From Strigomonas culicis (taxonomy: Eukaryota; Euglenozoa; Kinetoplastea; Trypanosomatida; Trypanosomatidae), in assembly GCA_000482145.1 (NCBI GenBank), contig AUXH01000665.1:1-10199 (forward strand): DNA of 10,199 nt. Direction: 5' to 3'. Of the stretch, positions 1 to 7,703 are shown piece by piece (within the stretch, counting starts at the first letter, position 1; each line of letters begins with the position of its first letter). The notes beneath the pieces are model-generated. The model was not told the origin of the DNA. It saw nothing but the letters and a program-made list of their open reading frames with translations, and ran no database searches. The translations under genes and the position numbers were made by a program.

Positions 1-52
<52 letters not shown>
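1..52. repeat. (CT)26 microsatellite at window edge
   Basis: Twenty-six perfect CT units, cut by the left edge and therefore possibly longer. The transcribed strand reads (AG)n. Confidence 0.98.
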
Positions 53-56
<4 letters not shown>

Positions 57-219
57 TGCTCTCCTCTTTCTGCCGTACAAACGCACGGAAGTACACTGTA
101 TGCTGGGGGTTTAAATCCTTGAGTAAAAGTCCTCACTTATATGTTTTTTTTTTCCTTAAGCAAGAAAAAAAAAAATGTGTGTGTGTGCGTTTACACACGT
201 GTGCCCGCAAGATCACACT

Positions 220-378
220 CTCACAGAAAAGAAAAAAACAAAAAAAGAAAAAAAAAGTGGGGAATGAAAAATGAAGAAAAGAAAAAAAAAACATCAAAAA
301 CGAGTTCCAGACAATAAAAAAAAAATGAACGAAAGAAAGAAAGAAGAACAAAGGACAAAAAAAAAAGATGAAGAACAT
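220..378 (-). promoter_or_regulatory. Polypyrimidine region and predicted splice acceptor of the next (off-window) gene
   Basis: On the minus strand 378-222 is about 155 nt of T/C-rich sequence with few purines. It ends in TTTTCTGTGAG with AG at 221-220 and again at 219-218. This is the expected form of a trans-splice acceptor. No start codon with a real ORF follows inside the window, so the gene would begin to the left and its 5' UTR would include the GA repeat at 1-52. Confidence 0.45.
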
Positions 379-581
379 ATATTCATATTGTATATACATT
401 TATTTTATTCTTGTATTGCTTTTTTCTGCAGTAATCTGGTGCGTATTCTCCTTTTGTTACTTTTTTATTGTCGGTGTTGTTGTCTATTTATTCCTTTTTT
501 TTTAGAGTTCCTACATTACTGGCAACATTCACAAAAAAAAAGAGAGAGAGATAGGGGCCTTAAATGCCGAAAGATCAAAGC

Positions 582-610
582 ATATATATATATATATACA
601 TATATATATA
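582..610. repeat. TA microsatellite
   Basis: Two TA runs separated by a single C. They sit about 30 bp after a short GA run (541-551) in the spacer. Confidence 0.95.
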
Positions 611-649
611 GTTCTTGTGAAGAAAGAAGAGAATTCGACTTCTTACAGT

Positions 650-673
650 TTATTATTATTATTATTATTATTA
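650..673. repeat. TTA triplet repeat
   Basis: Eight TTA units in the spacer; noncoding here, in contrast to the translated ATT/GTT repeats of the zinc-knuckle gene. Confidence 0.95.
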
Positions 674-1503
674 AAAGGCAATTTCCCCCTTTTTCCTTTT
701 TTTCACTATATATACACACACGAGAAAAGAAAGAAAAAAGGGAAAGAAAAAAAGAGTGCACTCACTACGCCAAGCACATGCGTAGATATAGACTTCCCAT
801 ACGTTTTTGATGTTTGCTTCATCTATTCATTAAAAATAAATATACATATGTATATATGCAATTCATGGTTTTTGTTTTTGTTTTTGTTTTTTACTTTGTT
901 TTTCTTCTCTTTTTTCTTTGGTTTTTTATTCATTTGCACAAGTAATGGCATCAAAAAAAAAACCTTTCTTCATAACTATTATTGCTGTTGTTGTTGTTTA
1001 ATCTCGTTTCTTTAAAAAAAATGTACTCTTCATTCAAGAAAAAAAGGGGGAAATCGTTATCAGATATAGAAACAAATTGTGTATAGCGAGAGAGAGATCA
1101 AATTGTGGTGCTTACTGACACAAGATGTAACACAGCATTTCTTTTTCATATATGTTCGCATGATATGCTTGCGCATTCGTTGTTTGTCTGTTTTACAGCA
1201 TTTTATTACTACAATTATTAGTACTCTCGTGTTCGTGTGGTATAGACGCTTGTTTTGTGTCCACCTCAGGTGTAAAAGGACATCAAAAGAGTATTGGTTT
1301 TTTTTCTTCATGTGCTTGTTTGCTTCCACAAGCGCACGTACAGAACAAGAAGAAGCATAATGATAATAATGAAAGTGGAAATGAAAAAAAAAAGCAAGAT
1401 GAAAGAGAGTACCAAAAAAGAAAAAAAAGAGACGAACGAAAAGAAAAAAAGAAGAATGAGTGACAACATACCCAAAAAACAACATCACAAAAATATAAAT
1501 GTG

Positions 1504-1531
1504 TATATTATATATATATATATATATATAT
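1504..1531. repeat. TA microsatellite downstream of the Q-rich gene
   Basis: A TA-rich run with about eleven perfect units, 80 bp past the stop codon of the Q-rich gene and so probably in its 3' UTR. Confidence 0.95.
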
Positions 1532-1612
1532 TCTTTTCGTTTCTTTTTTTTACTATCTGATTGTATTTGCTTCTTATTTTCTGGTGGGAAGAAAAGAGGG
1601 GAAGGGGTTTCC

Positions 1613-4600
1613 TTATTGCTGCATCTGCTGCGCGGCCAGTCCCGGCGGCACCTGGAAAAACAGTGGCACCGCGCCGTTCGCCGCGCCTACCCCCGCCACC
1701 GTCGCGGCCGTATTGAAGGCGTAGTAGGTGTTCACCCCGTTGCCCCCCGGCGGCGCGGGCACGCCAACGTAGCCGCCGCCCCTGGGACCGCTCGTGAAGG
1801 CATAGCCGTTCGGCGGCGGCGCCTGGCCCGCGCCGCCGGGCTGGTAGCCGAAGGCGCCGCAGCCGTAGGGCCCCGCCCCCGGCGCCGCGGCGTTGCGGTG
1901 GCGGTGGCGGTCGATCGCCACCATCGGCGCCACCTCGTCGAAGAAGGGCGGCACCGCATCCTTGTTGTGGATCTTGAGTGCGACCGACACGTTCACCTGC
2001 TGCCCACCGGCCGTGGCGGCCGGGTCAGCCTGTGGCGGCAGCGGCGGCGGCGCTGGGTTGGCGGTGGCGCCAGCGGCGGCGGTGGTCACGGCCGTGGGCG
2101 GCAGGATGCCGGCGCTGCGGCTGAGCTCGACGACGAGGGGCATGCACGGCAGCCCGTCCGTCGCCGTGTGGCGCACCTGCTGCGGCAGCCGCCGCACGAG
2201 GCTACAGTACTGCTTCAGCTGCGTGTACTGCTCGAACGACTCCGCGTACCAGAAGCCGTGGCGGTCCAGCAGCACACGGCAGCGCAGGAGGTAGATGAAG
2301 TAGTAGATGTTGTGCCGTGTCTTGATGAACGCGATGAACGACGTCTCGCTGCGCGGCTCGATGCCGACGACCTGATAAAAGGGGTTCTGCGTCGGCAGGG
2401 GCTCGGGGGGCCCCGCGTCTGGCGCCGCCGTCGTGGACGCCGGGTCTCGTTCGCTGCCGCTGCCGCTGCTGCTGCGGTCCAGCTGGCTGGCGCCGCTCAT
2501 GCCCTTCTGCAGTTTATGGATGATGCAGGAAATGACGCGGTTGATGGTGTAGGCGCGGTAGCGCAGTTCGCACGGAAACATCTGGATGAACACCGGTAGA
2601 ATCATCTCCTCGTCGTCGTCGCCGGGCGGCCCGGCGGGGAGCGACGGGAAGAGAAACTGTGCGTGGTTGGCGCTCGCCGTCATGTGCGGCGGCGGCTTCA
2701 TGCCGTCTAGCGTCGCGGCCGCCGATGACAGGCTCATGCCGTTCGCGCCGCTCCCGGTGCCGCTCATGCTGCCGCCCAGCGCCGCGCCGCCGCCCGCCCC
2801 GCCGTGGCCCGCCGGGGCGAGCTGGATGATGGTGGTCGGCGCCGGCGGCGCCAGATCGTAGTACGGGATGTACAGCAGCGTGTCGGACATGGCACCGTGC
2901 ACGTTCGCGTGTCGCCGCGGCGGCGTGGAGTGCTCGAGGTTGAGGCTCACGCCCGGTGCAGCCGGCGTCGCCCCGGTCGACTTGGACAACGCCGTGGCCG
3001 CCGGGACGGCGAAGGACAGCGTCGCGCTGTTCTGCGCGTTCATGAAGAGAAGGAGCGGCGCGTTGTGCCGCAGCATCGACTGCTGCTGCGCCGTCGTGGC
3101 CTTCAGCAGCGCCATGGGGTCCCCGCCGCGGGCAGGCCCCGCGGAGCCGCTCGCCGGCTGAGACGTTGACAATGCGTCCGCCTGCAGCTGCGGCATCGCC
3201 GCGGTGGGCAGCGACACGAGCTCGCCGTTGGGTCCGCAGAGGCCGCTGACGCTGCCGCTCTGGCGCTGGCTGTCGCTCGTACTGTGGATGCTGCTGTGCA
3301 CCGCCTCCACAATCGCCCGCGCGGTGGGCGGCACCGGCACGCCGCCAAAGGGGGACACAAAGCTGCTGCCGCTGCCGTTGGGGTTCGCGGTGGGCACAGC
3401 CGCCGTATTATTGCTGCCGCTCAGCGCATACTGTTGGTGTTGTTGTCGTTGCTGTTGTTGTTGTTGTTGCTGCTGCTGCTGCTGCTGTTGGGCGGCGACG
3501 GCGGCCGCCAGGAAGGAGGAGGCCTCGGGCGTGAGATTGCCCATCGGCTGCGCCGGATGGCTGGGCGGCGGCGGCTGGTGCTGTGTCTGCGGCGAGGGGG
3601 ACAGGCCGGCATTCCCGCTGTTCGGACGATTGTGAACATTGGCATTAAGGTTGTGGTACAGTGGGTGTTGGAACATGCTGAGTGGCGGCGGTGTCTTCTG
3701 CGCGGCGGTCGCCGGCGAGCCCTGCACGTAGTAGCCCGGCGCGCCGACCGCCGGCGTCAGGGGCGACCGCTGCGGCGCGCCCGTCGTCGGCGGCACGGCG
3801 CCGCTGTGGGACTGAGAGTAGGACAATGAAAAGCTGCTGCTGAGCGCCTGCTGCTGCTGCTGGTACGCGGGCAGCGGCAGTGGCTGCGGCGGCGGCTGGC
3901 TGAAGGGGCCCAGAGACTGCAGCTGGATGGGGTACACCGCCCCGCCGCCGCCCGGCCCGGCGAACGCACCGGTGTAGTAATGCGGCGCGCCGCCGTACAT
4001 GACTTGCTGCTGCTGCTGCTGCTGTTGTTGTTGTTGTTGTTGCGGCGGCGGCGGCTGGGGCGTGGGCATTGCGTTCACGTTGGGGCTTGTGCCGCCCCCC
4101 TGCGTGCTGCTCGTGCGGCTCTGGTAGAGAAAGGCGACGTAGTCCGCGCTGGGGATCCCCTGCGCGGCCGCGGCCGCCATCGCCGCGGTCGACTGCGGCG
4201 ACTGCAGTGCGCTGAAGGACGTCACGTGACCGCTCGCGGCCGCGCTGCTGCTCTTCTGCTGCTCGGCCACGTTTCCCTGCTCGTCCGGCAGCAGCATCAG
4301 CTGCTTCACCAAGTAGTCCTCGAAGTCGTCCGCGAGGGGCTGCGTCGCCTGCCGCTCGCTCACCGGCGGCGCGCCGTCCCCGCAGCGGGCGTCATCCTCG
4401 TCGTCGTCCTTGAAGCTCAGGAAGGACTCGGACTGGCTGGAGGAGCCCCGGCGCGGCGCCGTCGCCGGCACCTCCGCGGCGGCCGCCAGCTGCTCGCGCC
4501 GCTGGGCGGGCACCGGTATGTCGCTGAAGTTGGCGGTCGCACTGTTGCTGTCGTTCGTGCGGTGGCTGCAGACCCGCTGCGAGGCGCTGCCGCCGGCGGC

Positions 4601-5625
4601 CGCCGCGGTGGCGCTGTCCGCCTGCGGCGGGTGGGTGCCGGACAGCAGCGCGTCGGCGGAGGACGCGTGCAGGAAGGCCAGCGTCGACGTCCGGTCCTCG
4701 CTCAGCGTCCCGGTCGCCACGCTGTTGAAGGTACCGCTGCTGCCCGCCGGCGCCGGCGCCACCGCATCGTCGCCGCCAGGCGCCGGGGCCGTGGCGGGGG
4801 GGGGCCGCCGTCGGCGGCGCGGCGACCTTTGCGCCGTCGCCGGCCGCCTCCGCCTGCGTCGCGGGCGGCGGCGGCAGTGTGCCTGCGGCGCGCCACTCGG
4901 CCATGGCGGCCGCGACAGACGGCGTCATGCCGGCCGTCGTCGGCGCGCCATCGAAGCCGCTGAAGCTGCTGATGTAGCGCACGCTCTCGTCCATGCTGAT
5001 CTCCTGCAGCGGCCGGCCGTCCACCGTGTAGTACATCCCAGCGCCGTCCGTCACGCAGCCGCCGAAGAGCGGCATCATGTGGCTCGGCGGCGAGCTCAGG
5101 TAGGCGTTGCCGGCGAGATGGGGGTTCGTCGTGTTGTGGCTAATCGTGTTGCTCGCCGCCGCGGTCGTGGCAATGCTGTCCGCGAACGGCGCGTTCGACG
5201 GATCCGAGTGGAACCGCATGCTGTTCGGGGTTGTCCCGCCGACCGTGAGGTTGCCGCGGCTGTACGACGGGCTGAACTTGACGCTGCCGGCCGTGGTGGG
5301 CGCTGGATAGTTATAGCAGCTCGCGTTGATGGCCGCCGCGTTCAGCGCGGCCTGGCCCCAGGCGCCTGCGCTCAGATTCGCGTTGACCCACTGCTGCATC
5401 GTTGCCGACGTGGACGCATTACTGTTCACGGTGTTGTTGTTCGGCGTCGAGACGGTGTTACCCGACACGGCCTCCCCCGCCAGTGGGGTCGGGTAGAAGC
5501 CCATGAGGGCCGGCGACGCACCTTGCGGCATCATGTGGGTCATCATTTGCATCACCGGCGTGCCGGAGGGATAGACACTCAGGTAGGCGTTGTTCGGTGC
5601 CTGGCCACCGGCACCGGCAGCCGGC

Positions 5626-5661
<36 letters not shown>

Positions 5662-6203
5662 GGCTGTGGCTGCTGCTGCTGCTGCTGGAACGACGATGGC
5701 AGCCCCATGTAATTGACGTTGGCCATCGTGGCGGCCGTGGGGCGCATCGCCGACGGCGGCAGCTGCACTCCATTGAATACATCGGCGCTCAGGTTGGCGG
5801 TGTTATTATGTGTGTTATCGTTCGGGTCCGACGCTGTGCGCGTGGTGGCGGGCTCCGTGGCCAGCTGCTGCTGCGCGGACAGAGCCGTTGGAGGCGTCAT
5901 TGCATCCGCGTCCAGCCAGCCCTTGGGCTGCGCGAAGCCGCGCAGCTGCGGAGGCGCCTCCGCCTCGGACCCCGGCGGGCTGTAGTTGGCGCGCGCCACC
6001 GCCGCCGGGCCGCCGCCGGAGGCCTCCACCGGCGTGATGGACGCTTCGCTCACGCGGAAAGTGGTGACAGTCGGAGCGGAGACACCCTCAGCGACAGCGT
6101 CCCTCTTTGCGGCCGCTGTGGACGGTGTTTTGTCGCCCTTCCCGCTGAACGGTGGTCCGACGTTGGGCCCCTCCGGCTCCATGTTGATAATAGGGCTCGA
6201 CAT
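1613..6203 (-). CDS. Very large Gln-rich low-complexity protein with RRM-like block; frameshifted as given
   Basis: Two open frames abut with a one-base offset: 6203-4392 (ATG start) and about 4924-1613 (no ATG near its start, TAA stop). Joining them at the C9 run gives about 1529 residues. I treat this as one gene because the first frame turns into an Arg/Gly/Gln-rich composition typical of wrong-frame GC-rich DNA right after C9, while the second frame continues the Ser/Ala/Pro/Gln style. Joined numbering follows. PolyQ lies at 173-192, 721-733 and 905-924. Gly/Pro/Ala-rich segments with many Asn and Met fill most of residues 1-1190. An acidic patch near 595 is followed by a short predicted helix (DDFEDYLVKQLMLLPDE, about 621-638). 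Residues 1201-1360 are the only clearly globular block: ILPVFIQMFPCELRY with a following helix, an insert of about 40 low-complexity residues, then SETSFIAFIKTRHNIYYFIY and an aromatic helical stretch. Strand and helix order resembles a diverged RRM. The C-terminal 170 residues are again Gly/Pro/Ala-rich. No family is recognised; a scaffold or regulator in RNA granules is an inference from composition only. Confidence 0.8.
2117..2602 (-). other. Conserved-looking RRM-like block in the Q-rich protein
   Basis: This is the only long stretch of the large protein with a normal hydrophobic pattern and few repeats. It reads as: strand ILPVFIQMFP; helix YTINRVISCIIHKLQ; low-complexity insert (about 2375-2500); strand NPFYQVVGIEP; strand SETSFIAFIKT; helix NIYYFIYLLRCRVLL; HGFWYAESFEQYTQLKQYC; and a final strand CMPLVVEL. 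SFIAFIKT sits where RNP1 would be and VFIQMFP where RNP2 would be. The fold assignment is my inference from pattern and not from a database match. Confidence 0.45.
3431..3490 (-). repeat. CAA/CAG triplet repeat (polyQ tract 3)
   Basis: Fourteen uninterrupted Gln codons (3449-3490), again in separate CAG and CAA blocks, continued by RQQHQQ down to 3431. Ala precedes the tract and YALSGS follows it. Confidence 0.9.
4004..4042 (-). repeat. CAA/CAG triplet repeat (polyQ tract 2)
   Basis: Thirteen Gln codons in blocks: six CAA, then six CAG, then one CAA on the coding strand. The tract is preceded by a poly-Pro stretch and followed by VMYGG. Confidence 0.9.
4796..4804 (-). other. C9 homopolymer, site of apparent frameshift
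   Basis: The plus strand has G9 here, so the coding strand has C9. Upstream codons read ..AAPPTAAPP and then go out of frame (RHGPGAWRRR). With eight C the reading would continue as AAPPATAPAPGGDD into the second frame. The downstream frame is closed upstream by a TGA at 4925-4927 and the upstream frame ends at 4392, so the shift must fall within about 4392-4924. This run is the obvious slip site. A sequencing or assembly indel is the simplest cause. Confidence 0.75.
5628..5687 (-). repeat. CAG triplet repeat (polyQ tract 1)
   Basis: On the coding strand this is six CAG, then CCA-CAG-CCA, then eleven CAG, encoding Q6-PQP-Q11. Every Gln codon is CAG, so the tract is pure at the DNA level and likely to vary in length between strains. 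Confidence 0.9.
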
Positions 6204-6235
6204 GCTTTTCTTTTTAGAGTCACGCTCGTTCTATC

Positions 6236-6317
6236 CTTTTATCGTTTTAGATTTTTATTATTATATATATATATTATTTATTATTATTATCAGTTTTTTT
6301 TTACGAAAAAAAAAAAA
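6236..6317 (-). promoter_or_regulatory. Candidate proximal splice acceptor of the Q-rich gene
   Basis: On the minus strand a T12 run (6317-6306) is the last good pyrimidine run before the ATG at 6203. It is followed by an AG-free stretch to the AG at 6237-6236, with a second AG at 6232-6231. Use of the first would give a 5' UTR of about 32 nt without an upstream ATG. The distance from T-run to AG (about 69 nt) is on the long side, so this is tentative. Confidence 0.35.
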
Positions 6318-6574
6318 CTGTGTATGTGTATGTGTCTGCGGATGCAGAAGTACAGTTTGCTATGAAAAGGCTTGAGTTCGACAGTAATTCGATCAATCAC
6401 CTATTCAAGGAAAAGATATATATAAAACAGTTTAAGAATCAATCAATAGCAATACAAATAAAAAGAACAATAAAAAGAGAACAGTAAACAAACAAAACAG
6501 TCTCTCTTGTGTTTACTTTCCTTTGGTAAAGTATATTTTTGTTCTTGATGAAAATCCTTTGTTTTCCACTTTCT

Positions 6575-6599
6575 TGTGTGTGTGTGTGTGTGTGTGTGT
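6575..6599. repeat. TG microsatellite
   Basis: About twelve TG units (CA on the transcribed strand) in the long spacer upstream of the Q-rich gene. Confidence 0.95.
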
Positions 6600-7214
6600 T
6601 TTATACTGTTGTTATTTCTTTATTCTTTTTTGCTTTGCAATCAGTAGTAAAAAAAAAACAAAATGTTGAAAACAGCAGAATATGTTTCCTCCTTTTGTTG
6701 TTGTTGCTATTCAACTTACAATGTACTGCTTGAAAACTAATTACAAAAGAGTTTTGCTGCTGTTATTATTAGTAATATTAGTCTTCTCTCCCTTCTTTTA
6801 TTCTTATTATTCTGTATGGCGTCAAAGAATAATAAATAAATAAAATACAAGAGGAAAAAGAAGAAGACCAACAAAAAAAACAATAATAATAGCGATGATA
6901 TGTGAGTGTGGGTGTGAAAACGAAAGGGGTGCAAGAAAGAAAAGAGAATAAATAACCGAAAAAAAAACTCTGTTACGAAATAAACGTACAGAAAAAAATA
7001 GAATAAAATGGAATAAAAAAACACTGGAAAAAAGGTCAAATCTAACAGAATAAAAGAGGAAAAAAAAACGTATAATTATAAAAAAAAAAACTGGGAGCTT
7101 TAAAAAACAAATAAAAGGAAACAAGAAGAGAATCAAGAAATCAAATAACAACGAAAAAAAAACAGTAAAACTGTAAAACAGTGAAAAAAAGAACTCGTAT
7201 GTCAATACAATATG

Positions 7215-7232
7215 TATATATATATATATATA
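7215..7232. repeat. TA microsatellite
   Basis: Nine perfect TA units in the 7.2 kb part of the spacer. Confidence 0.95.
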
Positions 7233-7335
7233 CTAAAAAAAAACCACCCGAAAGTGAAGACAAAAGAGTAGACACCGATGGAAATCAAATAACGAACAAA
7301 AAAAAAACCAAAAAACTAACAAAACTAATTGGGCA

Positions 7336-7394
7336 CTTTAGAAAAGAGAAGAAGAGAGAGAGAGAGGTGCGAGAGAAGAAAAGGAAGAAGAATA
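7336..7394 (-). promoter_or_regulatory. Strong polypyrimidine tract with AG in mid-spacer
   Basis: On the minus strand 7394-7339 reads as a nearly uninterrupted C/T tract that includes a (TC) run opposite 7353-7366. It is followed directly by TAAAG with AG at 7337-7336. By the usual rules this is one of the best acceptors in the window, yet the next convincing start codon is 1.13 kb downstream. It may be a distal acceptor for the Q-rich gene, or a tract that only directs polyadenylation of the upstream transcript. Pattern only. Confidence 0.4.
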
Positions 7395-7645
7395 AACGTA
7401 TACAAGCAAGTATTTATATGTATAAGAAATAGTGCAGACATGTATTATACCATCAACCCTTCTTTTTATCCTTTTAGTTTTTTTTTTATTTCGGTTAGAT
7501 AGATATTCAAATAAGCAAGAACATAATTAGTTATTACCATTAATACAAACACACGTACACACAAAGGGAAAAAAAAGAAACAACAATACTAAAGGGGGAA
7601 AAAAAGGTGTGTGTATTGTTTGTTTTTCTTCCGTATCGAAAGTAC

Positions 7646-7646
7646 A

Positions 7647-7671
<25 letters not shown>
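7646..7671. repeat. (AT)13 microsatellite just after the RRM-like gene
   Basis: Thirteen AT units 33 bp past the stop codon at 7704-7706, followed by further TATATGTATA sequence. It is in the 3' UTR and could form a long AU hairpin in the mRNA. Confidence 0.95.
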
Positions 7672-7683
<12 letters not shown>

Positions 7684-7703
7684 ACTTAGTATTTAATAAA
7701 TGC

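Larger units (their letters stand above)
1..1612 (-). other. Long AT-rich intergenic region (3' UTR of Q-rich gene and start of next transcript)
   Basis: About 1.6 kb with no believable gene on either strand. Translations are Lys, Phe, Ile and Tyr homopolymers. Repeats include (CT)26 at 1-52, TA runs at 582-610 and 1504-1531, TTA at 650-673 and TTTTTG units near 868-890. Purine-rich plus-strand stretches at 222-378 and 1380-1456 are pyrimidine tracts on the transcribed strand. The 3' UTR of the Q-rich mRNA probably occupies most of 300-1612, and the remainder belongs to the next gene, which lies off the left edge. Confidence 0.65.
6204..7703 (-). other. Long AT-rich intergenic region (3' UTR of RRM-like gene, 5' UTR of Q-rich gene)
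   Basis: About 1.5 kb without a believable gene. Short ORFs here encode only Phe/Lys/Ile-rich homopolymer translations. The region holds an (AT)13 run at 7646-7671 just after the stop of the upstream gene, a TA run at 7215-7232, a TG run at 6575-6599, a TTA/TA cluster at 6255-6292 and many A8-A12 runs. On the transcribed minus strand several stretches are pyrimidine tracts, the cleanest at 7339-7394. Together they should contain the polyadenylation region of the upstream mRNA and the splice acceptor of the downstream one. No tRNA or other structured RNA was recognised. Confidence 0.7.

Noticed and set aside
100..125. GGGGGTTTAAATCC resembling a tRNA T-arm
   Set aside because: The stem does not pair beyond two bases, and no acceptor, D or anticodon stems are visible around it.
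56..1560. Several 70-180 codon ORFs in the left spacer
   Set aside because: They translate A-runs, T-runs and microsatellites into Lys, Phe, Ile and Tyr repeats; composition is that of noncoding spacer.
1499..2599. Plus-strand ORF of 366 codons
   Set aside because: It starts in a TA microsatellite and continues as Arg/Val/Ala-rich antisense of the globular block of the Q-rich gene; a shadow.
4392..4795. Tail of the 603-codon frame as a true protein end
   Set aside because: After the C9 run it is Arg/Gly/Gln-rich with no pattern, while the other frame continues the style of the upstream protein. It is kept only as a possible minor isoform.
4702..4896. 64-codon minus-strand ORF spanning the C9 run
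   Set aside because: Almost entirely Arg, Ala, Gly and Pro; the third, noncoding frame of GC-rich sequence.
3980..4963. Plus-strand ORF of 327 codons
   Set aside because: Poly-Leu and poly-Arg composition opposite polyQ and Ala codons of the minus-strand gene; a shadow.
4410..6365. Plus-strand ORF of 651 codons antisense to the Q-rich gene
   Set aside because: Its product is Arg/Gly/Leu-rich with poly-Leu opposite the CAG tract, as expected for the antisense of GC-rich coding DNA. It runs on into an AT-rich spacer, and no other evidence supports a plus-strand gene.
6370..6400. GAGTTCGACAG resembling a tRNA T-loop
   Set aside because: The flanking bases do not form a T-stem and no cloverleaf can be drawn.
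6737..7205. Minus-strand ORFs of 100 and 127 codons in the long spacer
   Set aside because: Phe/Leu/Ile/Ser homopolymer-like translations of T-rich spacer; no conserved pattern and no ATG soon after the best acceptor.
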